Shown: positions 1 to 9,947 of the stretch, in pieces | Numbering within the stretch: the first letter of the stretch is position 1 | Layout: each line of letters opens with the position of its first letter | From: an uncultured Pseudomonadales bacterium | GTDB lineage: Bacteria > Pseudomonadota > Gammaproteobacteria > Pseudomonadales > Azotimanducaceae | DNA: 64,000 nucleotides | Reading direction: 5' to 3' | Assembly (NCBI GenBank): GCA_958296165.1 | Contig: OY282447.1 | Location: forward strand, 558,001-622,000 | Program-made: the position numbers and the translations under genes | Notes under the pieces: generated by a model | The model's input: only the letters and a program-made list of their open reading frames with translations | Told to the model about the DNA's origin: nothing | The model's database searches: none

Positions 1-314
1 GGATTCAGCGCCGTCATCGGTTCCTGGAAAATCATGCTGATGCGATTGCCGCGAATTCGGCGCAGCTGTTCGGCGGGGGCGTCGATGAGGTCTTGGCCGG
101 CGAAGACGACCCTGCCGCCGATCACGCGCCCGGCCGGCTTCGGCAGCAGGCCCATCACCGCCAGCGCGGTCACGCTCTTGCCGCAGCCGGATTCGCCGAC
201 CAGGCCGAGAGTCTCGCCAGCTTCTAAGTGAAAGCCGACGCGATCCAATACCGTCACCGCGCCGTCTTCGGTGTCGAACGCTACGGACAACTCCTCGACT
301 GCAAGGAGCGGCAC
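1..314 (-). CDS. Peptide ABC transporter ATP-binding protein, 5' part (cut by window edge)
   Basis: This is the first 104 codons of an ATPase that powers peptide import; the rest lies beyond the left edge. A GTG start at 314 reads MPLLAVEELSVAF. The Walker A sequence GESGCGKS lies at about residues 41-48 and the Q-loop MIFQEPMTALNP at about 93-104, both typical of DppD/OppD/YejF-type ATPases. The gene begins 3 bases after the stop of the solute-binding protein gene, so it is the distal gene of the Yej-type operon. YejF is normally a double-length ATPase; whether this one is double cannot be seen. The family call is firm; the substrate is inferred from the neighbours. Confidence 0.9.
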   Translation of the reverse strand, partial: MPLLAVEELSVAFDTEDGAVTVLDRVGFHLEAGETLGLVGESGCGKSVTALAVMGLLPKPAGRVIGGRVVFAGQDLIDAPAEQLRRIRGNRISMIFQEPMTALN

Positions 315-317
315 GGA

Positions 318-2225
318 TCAGCCGCCTCGATAGTCGGTGTTGAGCACCGTGGAGGGCTCGAACTGAACACCCTCGTCCTTAGCTGCCAAGGTGCGCTCTT
401 TTTCTTGGGCATCGATCCAGAACAGGCCGCCGCTGCTGAAGAGGCCAGCCGAGAGGGCTTGCGAATTGAACAGCTGGCCGCTGGCGCGCGTGCCGAGCCA
501 GGCTGGCAACTTCATCCAGCGCCACGCGCCTTCTCGCGTGTAGGGCACTTGGAACGAAGGGATCACCACGCCGGCGTCATGCACCATGCGCTCCAAACGA
601 TGCGCCAGCGCCACGCGCTGGTCTAGGTCGGCGGAAGCGCGAAACTGCATGATGAGTTCGTCCATCAACGGATCGCCGTAGTTGGCCAGGTTGTTGGTTT
701 GCGTCTTGTTGGCGTTCGCCGAGTGGAAGTGCTCCCAATAGCGCGGCGACAAGCCGGAGGAAGCCCAGCCCATCCACGCAATCTGGTGCTTCTTCTCCTG
801 CATCTGTTTGAAGGAAAGAACGGCGTCCAAGAGCTGCAACGTGAGTTCCACGCCGGCTTTCTTGGCATCTTCCTGAAGAATCACCAGGCGTTCCGTATCG
901 TCTGGTCGGCCGTAGGTAACGCGCAGCGAGAGCCGTTGGCCGTCCTTGGCGAGAATGCCGTCCGCGCCGCGCTCCACAAAGCCAGCTTGGGCGAAGTGCT
1001 CGGCTGCCTTTTCCAAATCGAACTCGCGAGCGCGGATGTCGCGATTGTCGTAGGCGCCAAAGCCGAGCTGGAATGTCGGCAGGCGCTCGTAGTCGCCGCG
1101 CAGCACCGTGTCGATGACGCGCTCGAAGTTCATGGCGTGGGCCAGGCCGTAGCGGATGTTGCGGTCCGCCAGCAGCGGGTCGGCGGTGTTGAGGTACATG
1201 CCGCTCGATGGCACCGGCAGGGCGTTGTAGAACCAGTATTTCACGATGTAGCCAGCGTCGAAGGCTTCGCCCGTGGCCTTTTCGTGCCAGCGCTTGGGGC
1301 GAGTCAAGTCGAAACTATCGATCTCTCCTTTCAGAAAGTGCTGGAAGGCGACGTTGGGCTCGCGGATTACGCGCAAGCGGATCTTGTCCGGGTTGAAACG
1401 ATGCCGGAAGTACTTGAGGTCGTCCGCCCACCAGCCCTCGACGCGGTGCCACTCGATGTATTTGCCCTTTTCCACTTTGCCGATCTGGTACGGGCCGGTG
1501 TTGGGCTCGATCGTCCAGTTGTTGTCCTGCACCCAGGTGTCGTTCAGCATGTGGAAATGGCGTGGCTGCGGGCCGATGCCGTATTGATAGTGCATTTCCG
1601 CCACCGGCTTGGCGTCGGCGCCTTGGATGCCGATGGTGTAGTCGTCGTAGCGCTTCACGTCGCGGATGCGTTCCGTGTAGTAGTTGTTGTACCAAGGCGC
1701 GACGATGGCTTTCGAGCGGTTGAATTGCACGGCGAAGACGAAGTCGTCGGCGGTCACCGGCACGCCGTCCGACCAGCGCGCCTTGGGATTCAGCCTGTAG
1801 TAGATGCTGCGACCGTCCGCGCCGAACGCCCAATGAGTCGCCAGCGAGGGAATGGGCCGGCGCGTTTGCGGATGGTAGGTGACGGGGCCTAGCTGGTTGT
1901 AGCGCAGATAGGGCGCGATGAAGCCGTTGGAATCTGGGCCCACGCGGCGCAACGTGAGCGGGAAACTCAGCATGTAGGTGCGATAGGTGCCGCCGCGCTG
2001 GGCATCGGGAGACGCGAACGTGGGATCCTCATCGTTGGTCTCCCATATCAGGCCCGCCGGCAGCGTGGCCGGCAAACCGTCGCCCTCCCGCACTTCGATG
2101 GGCGGCAGTTCTTCCGCGAGTTTGGCGGCAACGGCCGGCGCCTCGGCGTCCGGATCTGTCTCCGCCCCGCAGGCGGCAATCAGGACCGCGCCGCCGAGCG
2201 CGGCCATCGTGATGAGAGTTCTCAT
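318..2225 (-). CDS. Peptide ABC transporter substrate-binding lipoprotein (SBP family 5, YejA-like)
   Basis: A 635-residue periplasmic binding protein of the DppA/OppA/YejA class. The N-terminus is a lipoprotein signal: a hydrophobic stretch followed by LIAAC, so Cys-19 should be lipidated. The mature part carries the family-5 sequence TYHPQTRRPIPSLATHW followed by WSDGVPVTADDFVFA, and the length suits the YejA branch. It lies 7 bases behind the second permease gene and 3 bases ahead of the ATPase gene. In Escherichia the order is yejA-yejB-yejE-yejF; here the binding protein sits third, after both permeases. The ligand is unknown; YejA homologues bind oligopeptides and the peptide-nucleotide microcin C. 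Confidence 0.93.
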   Translation of the reverse strand: MRTLITMAALGGAVLIAACGAETDPDAEAPAVAAKLAEELPPIEVREGDGLPATLPAGLIWETNDEDPTFASPDAQRGGTYRTYMLSFPLTLRRVGPDSNGFIAPYLRYNQLGPVTYHPQTRRPIPSLATHWAFGADGRSIYYRLNPKARWSDGVPVTADDFVFAVQFNRSKAIVAPWYNNYYTERIRDVKRYDDYTIGIQGADAKPVAEMHYQYGIGPQPRHFHMLNDTWVQDNNWTIEPNTGPYQIGKVEKGKYIEWHRVEGWWADDLKYFRHRFNPDKIRLRVIREPNVAFQHFLKGEIDSFDLTRPKRWHEKATGEAFDAGYIVKYWFYNALPVPSSGMYLNTADPLLADRNIRYGLAHAMNFERVIDTVLRGDYERLPTFQLGFGAYDNRDIRAREFDLEKAAEHFAQAGFVERGADGILAKDGQRLSLRVTYGRPDDTERLVILQEDAKKAGVELTLQLLDAVLSFKQMQEKKHQIAWMGWASSGLSPRYWEHFHSANANKTQTNNLANYGDPLMDELIMQFRASADLDQRVALAHRLERMVHDAGVVIPSFQVPYTREGAWRWMKLPAWLGTRASGQLFNSQALSAGLFSSGGLFWIDAQEKERTLAAKDEGVQFEPSTVLNTDYRGG

Positions 2226-2232
2226 GTCTTTC

Positions 2233-3273
2233 TCACTCGTAGTAGGTGAATTGTTTGGGATCGAACGCCTCTCGAATCGCCTCGCCGACGTAGGTGACCA
2301 TCAAGAGCACCACCACCATGGCCGCCACCACAGAGGTCACGATCCACGGCGACTCCAGATGACTGGTGCCTTGCGAGAGCATCTCGCCCCAGCTAGGCGT
2401 CGGCGGCGGCAGGCCAAAGCCCAGATAGTCGAGGGCGGTGAGCAACGTGACGCCGCCGGCGACCGAAAACGGAATGAACGTGACGATCACGGAAATGGCG
2501 TTCGGCAGAATGTGGCTGCCGATCATACGCACGCTGGTCGCTCCCAAGGCGCGCGCCGCAACCACGTACTCGCGGGATTTCTCCTTGTACGTGGACGTGC
2601 GCATGTACCAGGTCATCTGCGTCCAGCCGAGCAGCACCATCACCGCCAACAGCGTCCAGAAGTTCGGCACCACCACGCTGGCGACGATCATGATGACGTA
2701 GAGCGTGGGCACGTTGTTGAGGATTTCGATCAAGCGCTGAAACAAGAGGTCGAAAGCGCCTCCCCAAAAGCCCATCGCGCAACCCGTGGCGATGCCGATG
2801 GCGTAGTTGAACGCCAACAGCACAAAGGAGAACGCCATTGCCGTGCGGAAGCCATACACCAAGCGCGCCAGCACGTCGCGGCCGGTGGAATCCGTACCGA
2901 GATAGTGGCCGCTGCGAAGCGATGGCGAATACGGCGGATAGCTATCGGTTTTGAGGTCGTTCTCCAGCGCATTGAAGGCCACCGGCGGCAGCAACACCCA
3001 GTCGCCTTCGCCCCTTTGTGCGAAAACGCGCTTGAGGTCGCGGTAGTCCGTCTCGAAATCGTAGTCCAAGCCGAACGTAGTGCCCGGCAGGAACGCGCCG
3101 TAGGTGGGAAAGAACAGCTCGCCTTGATAGAAGACCACCAGTGCCCGGCTGTTGACGAGCAGTTCGGCGCCGAGCGAGAGCACGATGGTTGCGGTCAGAA
3201 TCAACGCCGACCAATAGCCGCGCCGGATCGACCGGAAGCGTCGCCATTGCTTGACGGCAAGCGGGCTTAGCAT
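2233..3273 (-). CDS. yejE: Peptide ABC transporter inner-membrane permease (YejE-like)
   Basis: A 346-residue permease of the DppC/OppC/YejE class. It has one N-terminal membrane segment (about residues 20-40), a periplasmic stretch with the YejE-like YQGELFFPTYGAFLPG, and about five further membrane segments. GTDSTGRDVLARLVYGFR precedes the transmembrane domain, and the EAA loop is at EYVVAARALGATSVRMIGSHILPN. The ATG at 3273 overlaps the upstream permease stop by one base, so the two should be translationally coupled and paired in the membrane. The reading frame stays open far upstream but that part is antisense to the other permease frame; the start was chosen on coupling and homology. Confidence 0.93.
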   Translation of the reverse strand: MLSPLAVKQWRRFRSIRRGYWSALILTATIVLSLGAELLVNSRALVVFYQGELFFPTYGAFLPGTTFGLDYDFETDYRDLKRVFAQRGEGDWVLLPPVAFNALENDLKTDSYPPYSPSLRSGHYLGTDSTGRDVLARLVYGFRTAMAFSFVLLAFNYAIGIATGCAMGFWGGAFDLLFQRLIEILNNVPTLYVIMIVASVVVPNFWTLLAVMVLLGWTQMTWYMRTSTYKEKSREYVVAARALGATSVRMIGSHILPNAISVIVTFIPFSVAGGVTLLTALDYLGFGLPPPTPSWGEMLSQGTSHLESPWIVTSVVAAMVVVLLMVTYVGEAIREAFDPKQFTYYE

Positions 3274-4319
3274 CACTGCCCCGATTCGCCGCTGCCGAAC
3301 TTCACGCGCGGATCGGTGAGCGCCACGCAAACGTCCGAAAGTATGTTGCCGATCAGGAACAGCAGCGAGGAGATCACCAGAATGCCCATCACCACCGGAT
3401 AGTCGCGCTCTACCAGCGATTCGAACCCGAGCAGGCCGAAGCCGTCGATGTTGAATATCTTCTCGATCAAGAACGAGCCGGTGACGATCAGCGTGATGTT
3501 GTTGCCGAACGAGGTAGCAATGGGGATCAGGCTGTTGCGCAGCGCATGGCCGAACACCGCGGCCCTGAAGTTCATGCCCTTGGCGATGGCCGTGCGCACG
3601 TACTCCGCGGCCAGATTGTCCATCAGCGAGTTCTTCATCAAGAGCGTGGTCACCGCGAAACTGCCGGCCATGTACGAGAGCAGCGGCAGCACGGCGTGGC
3701 TTGCTACGTCGCCGGCTTTTTCGAGCCCGGAGAGATCGTCGAAGTCGTCGCTGACGAAGCCGCCGAGGGGGAACCACTCGAGATTGGCGGCGAAGCCCGT
3801 CAGCAGCGCAATGGCCACAACGTAGCTCGGAATGGCGTAGCCGAAGAACACCACGGCGGAACTTAGGTTGTCGAATGCCGTCTTGTGGCGAATGGCTTTG
3901 ACGATGCCAAGCGGCACGCACACGCCATAGGTGAGGATCAACGTCGCCACGCCGTAGAAGATGGAAATAGGCAAACGACCCTTCACCGTTTCCCACACCG
4001 GCTCCGAATAGCGCGTAGACGTGCCGAGGTCGAGGGTGAGCACTTTGCCGAGCCAGTCCGCATACGCCACCAGCACCGGCTTGTCGAAACCGTAATATGC
4101 CTTGAGTTCCTCGATCTGCTGATCCGAGAGCGCTCCGGCGCCGTGCCCGTCGTAGCCGGAAGTTGCGCCGGCGTTGTCCGCACCGGCCATCGCCGCCTCG
4201 TTCAGCATCCGTTCGATCGGGCCGCCGGGCACCAAGCGCGTGAGCGTGAAGACGAGCACGGTCACGCCGAGGAAGGTCGGCAGGATCAGCAGAAAGCGCC
4301 GAACGAAGTAGCTGGTCAT
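3273..4319 (-). CDS. yejB: Peptide ABC transporter inner-membrane permease (YejB-like)
   Basis: A 348-residue permease of the DppB/OppB/YejB class. It opens with MTSYFVRRFLLILPTFLGVT, the usual first membrane helix, followed by LVPGGPIERML. The long YejB-specific periplasmic loop includes YYGFDKPVLVAYADWLGKVL. The EAA loop reads EYVRTAIAKGMNFRAAVFGH and the C-terminus ends in a DPRVKF motif shared with DppB-type proteins. The start at 4319 follows the stop of the PhyH gene by only 2 bases, so dioxygenase and transporter are almost certainly one transcript. Pairing with the next permease is expected from the one-base overlap. Confidence 0.93.
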   Translation of the reverse strand: MTSYFVRRFLLILPTFLGVTVLVFTLTRLVPGGPIERMLNEAAMAGADNAGATSGYDGHGAGALSDQQIEELKAYYGFDKPVLVAYADWLGKVLTLDLGTSTRYSEPVWETVKGRLPISIFYGVATLILTYGVCVPLGIVKAIRHKTAFDNLSSAVVFFGYAIPSYVVAIALLTGFAANLEWFPLGGFVSDDFDDLSGLEKAGDVASHAVLPLLSYMAGSFAVTTLLMKNSLMDNLAAEYVRTAIAKGMNFRAAVFGHALRNSLIPIATSFGNNITLIVTGSFLIEKIFNIDGFGLLGFESLVERDYPVVMGILVISSLLFLIGNILSDVCVALTDPRVKFGSGESGQ

Positions 4320-4321
4320 CG

Positions 4322-5329
4322 CTACCGTTGCAGGGCGCTTTTGTAGGGCGTCATGTCCATGTTCGGATAGCGGGCGCCAACGCCGGCCAAGGTTTCTTCG
4401 CTCCAGTACGAGTGGCCCGGCGGCGGAAAGCCCAGCAGTTCGCGCTCGGCTGGAGTTGCCGCTTCTATCCAGGCGCGGAACTCCGGCCTGATGGCCTGTG
4501 CCGACCAGCCGACGATGCCAAGCCACTTCCAAGCTGCCGGCGCGTAGGTGACGAACTGCGCCAAGCGGCCGACGTCGGCGCGGAACGGCGTGCCGCGGTG
4601 AAACGTCCTCATGCTGTAGATGAACAGCGAACCTGCCGGCACGATGACTTTCCGCTCGTTGTCGTAGATGGCCGGCCGCTGCTCTCGTTTGTAGTGCGCC
4701 GGCCAAAGGATCCGCTCCGGATAGTGGCGGCGCGAGCACACCGCGGTGGGTGCATGGGCCGCGGTCACCTCGGTGTAGTAGAGCAGGTAGGCCGTTTGCC
4801 AGTAGGCGGGATCATCGGGCGGATAGGCAAGCGTGTGATTGCCGTAGTCGCAGTGCATGGCCTGATCCTGATCTGCGAAGTGCCCCTTGCACTTGAAGCT
4901 CAGGTGCGATTGCTCGCAGTACATGGCGCTGCCGCCGGCCGCGCGGCTGGCGAACTCGATCAAGTCCGCGTGCATCGTAATGGCGTTCAGATGGGTGCCG
5001 GGGAAAGGAAAACGAAAGGCCGACACGTTCAACGGGCGGCCAGGCCGTTGCCAGTTCTCCGGCTTCGGCTGGCTAGGATCGAGGCAGTATTCAACCCAGC
5101 CGGGCAGCACTTGCCGCCACTCGTCCAAGGCGCCGGCCAGTTCCGCCGCGCTCAAGAACTCCGGCACGATGGCGTAGCCGTGTTCGCGATAGTGATCAAG
5201 GTGGGCTTCGGTGATGCGCTGCAAGAGGGTTTTCCGCGCTGGCTCGACGAGAACGGCAGTGTATCGGCTTTCGCGCCGCCCGCTTGCGCGCTGTGCCGCA
5301 ACGGTTGAACTTGCGCCGCTCGTCGCCAT
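4322..5329 (-). CDS. Phytanoyl-CoA dioxygenase (PhyH) family protein heading the transporter operon
   Basis: A predicted Fe(II)/2-oxoglutarate-dependent dioxygenase. The domain begins at LDHYREHGYAIVPEFLS, the usual PhyH opening. The metal-binding His-x-Asp is in AMHCDYGNHTL and the distal His in RTFHRGTPFR, followed by the Arg that would hold 2-oxoglutarate. The start is uncertain: an ATG at 5329, a TTG at 5224 just before the conserved part, or a GTG at 5368 are all open; the first 35 residues from 5329 look unconserved, so 5224 is a serious alternative. It is cotranscribed with the peptide transporter. The substrate is unknown; the family hydroxylates fatty acyl-CoA, amino acids and natural products. 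Confidence 0.85.
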   Translation of the reverse strand: MATSGASSTVAAQRASGRRESRYTAVLVEPARKTLLQRITEAHLDHYREHGYAIVPEFLSAAELAGALDEWRQVLPGWVEYCLDPSQPKPENWQRPGRPLNVSAFRFPFPGTHLNAITMHADLIEFASRAAGGSAMYCEQSHLSFKCKGHFADQDQAMHCDYGNHTLAYPPDDPAYWQTAYLLYYTEVTAAHAPTAVCSRRHYPERILWPAHYKREQRPAIYDNERKVIVPAGSLFIYSMRTFHRGTPFRADVGRLAQFVTYAPAAWKWLGIVGWSAQAIRPEFRAWIEAATPAERELLGFPPPGHSYWSEETLAGVGARYPNMDMTPYKSALQR

Positions 5330-5374
5330 CAAAGGGCGCACAGACACCCGAAAGCACCCGAAAGGCACGCAGCG

Positions 5375-5423
5375 TCAAGCGGGCCAAGCGGTTTCAGGCC
5401 AAGCGGGCCAGTAGGCCAAGCGG
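5375..5423. repeat. Short imperfect tandem repeat upstream of htrA
   Basis: The octamer CCAAGCGG occurs at 5384, 5399 and 5416, with TCAAGCGG at 5375, spaced 9 to 17 bases. Just before it CACCCGAAAG is repeated head to tail at 5345-5364. The block lies in the divergent gap between the PhyH gene and htrA, right before the htrA ribosome binding site. It could be slippage-derived sequence or affect htrA expression. Confidence 0.6.
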
Positions 5424-5443
5424 TTCAAGGAGACAAGACCATC

Positions 5444-6790
5444 GTGAATCACCCCGTGCGAACCTTCACCACCCTATTGCTCGCAGCGTTGTGCGCCTCG
5501 GCGAGCCCTTTCGCCGCCGGCCATGACGGCAAGCTCACCTTCGCACCCGTGCTGGAGCGCGTTACGCCAGCGGTGGTCAACATCCAAGTCGCCGGCAACC
5601 GCCCGGCGCGCCACCCGCTGTTCAACGATCCGGCCTTCAGGCAGTTCTTCCGCGGTCGAGAAGTACCGATGCGCGGTTCCGGCGCCGGCGTCATCATCGA
5701 CGCGGACGCCGGCTACGTCGTCACAAACCACCACGTCATCGATGATGCGGACGAGGTCACGGTCACCCTCGAGGATCGTCGCGAGTTCAGCGCCGAACTG
5801 GTCGGCAGCGATCCGCAGACCGACATCGCCTTGCTCAAGATCGATGCCGACGACCTTACGGCGCTCGCGCTCGGCGATTCCGAACAACTCGCGGTGGGAG
5901 ATTTCGTCATCGCCATCGGCAATCCCTACGAGTTCGGCCACACGGTCACCTCCGGCATCGTCAGCGCTCTCGGCAGAGAGGGAGGCTTCCTAAGCGACGG
6001 CTATGAGGATTTCATCCAAACGGACGCAGCCATCAACCGCGGCAACTCCGGCGGCCCGCTGGTCGATCTCGACGGGCGCCTGGTAGGCATCAACAGCGCC
6101 ATCGTCACGCCATCCGGCGGCAACGCCGGGCTTGGCTTCGCGGTGCCGAGCGCCATCGTCAAGGTGGTCACCGACCAGATCATCGACCACGGCGAAGTTC
6201 GGCGCGGCCAACTCGGCGTGATAATCGATACGTTGAGCCCCAACGACGCCGAGGCGATGGGCTTGGACGCTGCCGGCGGCGCGGTGGTCAGCGAAGTGCT
6301 CGACGACACCGCCGCCGAGGCGGCCGGCATCGAACCTGGCGACGTGATCGTTAATTTGGATGGCGAAGATGTGTTGGACGCCCGCGATCTGCGCCTGCGC
6401 GTCGGCCTCGCCCAGCCGGGCCGCACAGTGGAAATCGGCATCGTCCGCGACGGCAAGCGCAAGCGGCTGCGAGCCACGCTCGGAAGCGCTAGCGAAAGCG
6501 CCTCGGTCGCAAGCACCGTCGGTGCCATGCCGATGCTGGCCGGAGCGCAATGGCGCAACATCTCGCCCGGCCACGACCTGCACGGCAGCGTGCGCGGCGT
6601 GGAGGTGACCGACGTCGCCGCCAACAGCCCAGCGTGGGCTGCGGGGCTGCGGCCCGGCGACGTCATCTTGCGCGTCAATCGGCAGCCGGTGGCCGACGTC
6701 GACGACCTGGAGGAGGCATTGGCAGCCGCCGAGGTCGCCGGCCTGCTCATCCAGCGCGGCCAACGGCGGCTGTTCACGCTCATTCGATAA
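5444..6790 (+). CDS. Periplasmic serine endoprotease of the HtrA/Deg family
   Basis: A 448-residue envelope quality-control protease. Residues 1-26 form a Sec signal peptide ending near PFAAG. The trypsin-like domain has the complete triad: His-97 in VVTNHHVID, Asp-127 in QTDIALLKID and Ser-202 in RGNSGGPL. Two PDZ domains follow, about residues 255-345 and 360-445, as in DegP and DegQ. The GTG start is set by AAGGAG at 5427-5432. It precedes the MoxR/Bat cluster by 53 bases on the same strand, so joint expression in envelope stress is plausible. DegP, DegQ and MucD-type members cannot be separated by eye. Confidence 0.95.
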   Translation: MNHPVRTFTTLLLAALCASASPFAAGHDGKLTFAPVLERVTPAVVNIQVAGNRPARHPLFNDPAFRQFFRGREVPMRGSGAGVIIDADAGYVVTNHHVIDDADEVTVTLEDRREFSAELVGSDPQTDIALLKIDADDLTALALGDSEQLAVGDFVIAIGNPYEFGHTVTSGIVSALGREGGFLSDGYEDFIQTDAAINRGNSGGPLVDLDGRLVGINSAIVTPSGGNAGLGFAVPSAIVKVVTDQIIDHGEVRRGQLGVIIDTLSPNDAEAMGLDAAGGAVVSEVLDDTAAEAAGIEPGDVIVNLDGEDVLDARDLRLRVGLAQPGRTVEIGIVRDGKRKRLRATLGSASESASVASTVGAMPMLAGAQWRNISPGHDLHGSVRGVEVTDVAANSPAWAAGLRPGDVILRVNRQPVADVDDLEEALAAAEVAGLLIQRGQRRLFTLIR

Positions 6791-6843
6791 CGTAGAATCG
6801 CGTTCTTAACGGCTCAACGCAGCATAGATCGAGGGAACAGCTC

Positions 6844-7854
6844 ATGGCGGAAGCGGCGGTCGGCGGCTTGGTTGGAACCGTGGAGGCGCCGGACGGCGCG
6901 GCCATCAAGGATCGCTTCGATGCGGTCCGCGCCGAAGTGGCCAAGGTTCTCGTCGGCCAGGACGACCTCGTCCACCGCCTGCTGTTGGCGCTGCTGGCGG
7001 ACGGCCACGTGTTGCTCGAAGGCGTTCCCGGCCTCGCCAAGACGCTCGCCATCGGCACGCTGGCCTCCACCGTGGACTGCCGCTTCTCGCGCATCCAATT
7101 CACGCCGGACATGCTGCCCGGCGACGTCACCGGCACGCAGATATTCAACCCCCGCGAAGGCACCTACGCGGTGCGCAAGGGGCCGGTGTTCGGCAATCTC
7201 GTGCTGGCCGACGAGATCAACCGCGCCCCCGCCAAGGTTCAGGCCGCGCTGCTGGAGGCCATGCAGGAGCGTCAGGTCACGCTGGGCGAGGAAACCTTCC
7301 CTCTCGACGATCCGTTCCTAGTGATGGCAACGCAGAACCCCATCGAACAGGAAGGCACCTACCCGCTGCCGGAAGCCCAGCTGGATCGCTTCATGATGAA
7401 GCTGCGCGTCGGCTACTTGAGCAAGGACGACGAAGTGCGCGTCATCGACCGCATGGCCGGCACGGGCACGGTTCCGAGCGCCAGCGCGGTGATGTCCGCC
7501 GACGACATCCTCAAGGCCCGGCAAGTGGTGCGGCAAGTGTTCGTGGACGACAAGGTGAAGCGCTATGCGGTGGAGATCGTCGCCGCCAGCCGCAACCCCA
7601 CCGCCGCGGGCCTGGCCGACCTCGCCAACCTCATCGAATACGGCGCCTCCGTGCGCGGTTCCTTGAGTTTGGTGCAGCTTGCAAAGACGCACGCCTTGCT
7701 GGCTGGCCGCGACTACGCCAGCCCGCACGACGTCAAGAGCATCGCCCCCGACGTGTTGCGCCACCGCATCGTGCCCACTTACGAGGCGGAGGCGGAAGGC
7801 CGCAGTGCCGACGATCTGGCCGCGGCCATCCTCGCCCACGTCGAGGTGCCCTAA
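6844..7854 (+). CDS. MoxR-type AAA+ ATPase
   Basis: A 336-residue cytoplasmic AAA+ ATPase of the MoxR family, thought to act as a chaperone maturing von Willebrand A partner proteins. Walker A is GVPGLAKT at residues 60-67 and Walker B LVLADEINR at about 119-127; sensor region MATQNPIEQEGTYPLPEAQLD is the MoxR hallmark. The ATG is preceded by GAGGGA. It opens a run of seven tightly packed genes (MoxR, DUF58, lipoprotein, BatA, BatB, BatC-like, BatD/E) with gaps of at most 16 bases or overlaps, the classical Bat (aerotolerance) arrangement. Confidence 0.95.
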   Translation: MAEAAVGGLVGTVEAPDGAAIKDRFDAVRAEVAKVLVGQDDLVHRLLLALLADGHVLLEGVPGLAKTLAIGTLASTVDCRFSRIQFTPDMLPGDVTGTQIFNPREGTYAVRKGPVFGNLVLADEINRAPAKVQAALLEAMQERQVTLGEETFPLDDPFLVMATQNPIEQEGTYPLPEAQLDRFMMKLRVGYLSKDDEVRVIDRMAGTGTVPSASAVMSADDILKARQVVRQVFVDDKVKRYAVEIVAASRNPTAAGLADLANLIEYGASVRGSLSLVQLAKTHALLAGRDYASPHDVKSIAPDVLRHRIVPTYEAEAEGRSADDLAAAILAHVEVP

Positions 7855-7862
7855 GCCCGTCG

Positions 7863-8855
<993 letters not shown>

Positions 8856-8871
8856 CGCCGCAGCACGCGCC

Positions 8872-9942
8872 ATGTTCAACGCGATAAGGCACTACCAAAC
8901 ACGCTGCATCCTTGCCGCCGGCATGGCCGTCGCGCTCGCGGCGTGTATGGAATCGCCCGTTGAATCGACGCCGCAGCCAACCGACGACGTCGGCGAACCA
9001 CTGGCCGCCGAAACGCGCGAGGGGCCGGTTGTCGCCACCGTATCGCTAACGCCAGCGGAGCCTCGCCTCGGCGACCCGCTGGTGCTCACCTTGGTGGTGG
9101 AGGCAGAAGCCAAGGTGACGGTTGAAATGCCAGCGTTCGGCGATGCGCTCGGCCGCTTCGACATCGTGGACTTCACGCCGCGGCAAGAGACCACCGAGGA
9201 CGGCGGCTCGCGCGCCTCGCAACGCTACACCTTGCAGGTGCCGATGAGCGGCCGGCAGCGCATTCCCCGCCTGCGCATCGAGTTCCAGGACGAGCGCGAC
9301 GGCCGGCCCGCCGCCAAGCCCCGCGAACTGCTCACCGACGAACTCGGCTTCACCGTGGCGTCCGTGTTGCCGGAAGGGCCAATCGCAACAGATCTGCGGC
9401 CGGCGCGCGCGGCCTTGGCCGAACTCGAAGGCGCATGGCTGCAACGGCACTGGCCGTGGCTGGCGGCCGGTCTGGCGATATTGGCAGCCGGCGGCGCTGG
9501 CGTCGTCTTTTGGCTGCGCCGCGCCGAAGCGCGCGCGCGCGTGACGGCCTACGACCGGGCGCTGGCGCGCCTGCAACGCCTCGAACGGCGCGGGCTTCCC
9601 AAAGCGGCCGAACTTGAAGGCTGGTACGTAGAGCTTTCCGACCTCGTGCGCCGCTACATCGAAGCCCGCTTCGGCCTGCGCGCACCGGAGCTCACCACCG
9701 AGGAGTTCCTGCAGGAGGCGGGCCGTTCGGCCCAGCTCACGCGGCCGCATCGCGAGCTATTGTCTGCATTTCTCGAACGCTGCGATCGAGTGAAGTTCGC
9801 GCGCTACAGCCCTGCCGAAGGCGAATCTCAAGACGCGCTCGGCTTGGCAAGGCGTTTTCTTCATGAGACGCGGGATTTCGCCTCCAGCGAAGGCGGCGAC
9901 GCTCCGGCAGCCATGCAGCCAGCCGCGGCTGGTGTAGGCTGA
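8872..9942 (+). CDS. Bat-cluster lipoprotein with one membrane segment (DUF4381/BatD-like)
   Basis: A 356-residue protein. The N-terminus is a lipoprotein signal ending VALAACME, so the Cys is probably lipidated. A periplasmic beta-rich part (about 45-170) resembles BatD-type domains (VSLTPAEPRLGDPLVLTLVVE). A single helix WPWLAAGLAILAAGGAGVVFWL lies near residue 200. The cytoplasmic tail with YIEARFGLRAPELTTEEFL and FLERCDRVKFARYSP resembles the DUF4381 proteins usually found at this place. A lipid anchor plus a downstream helix is unusual; the signal may instead act as a first transmembrane segment. The start is the ATG at 8872, 16 bases after the DUF58 gene. Confidence 0.78.
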   Translation: MFNAIRHYQTRCILAAGMAVALAACMESPVESTPQPTDDVGEPLAAETREGPVVATVSLTPAEPRLGDPLVLTLVVEAEAKVTVEMPAFGDALGRFDIVDFTPRQETTEDGGSRASQRYTLQVPMSGRQRIPRLRIEFQDERDGRPAAKPRELLTDELGFTVASVLPEGPIATDLRPARAALAELEGAWLQRHWPWLAAGLAILAAGGAGVVFWLRRAEARARVTAYDRALARLQRLERRGLPKAAELEGWYVELSDLVRRYIEARFGLRAPELTTEEFLQEAGRSAQLTRPHRELLSAFLERCDRVKFARYSPAEGESQDALGLARRFLHETRDFASSEGGDAPAAMQPAAAGVG

Positions 9943-9947
9943 TCCCC

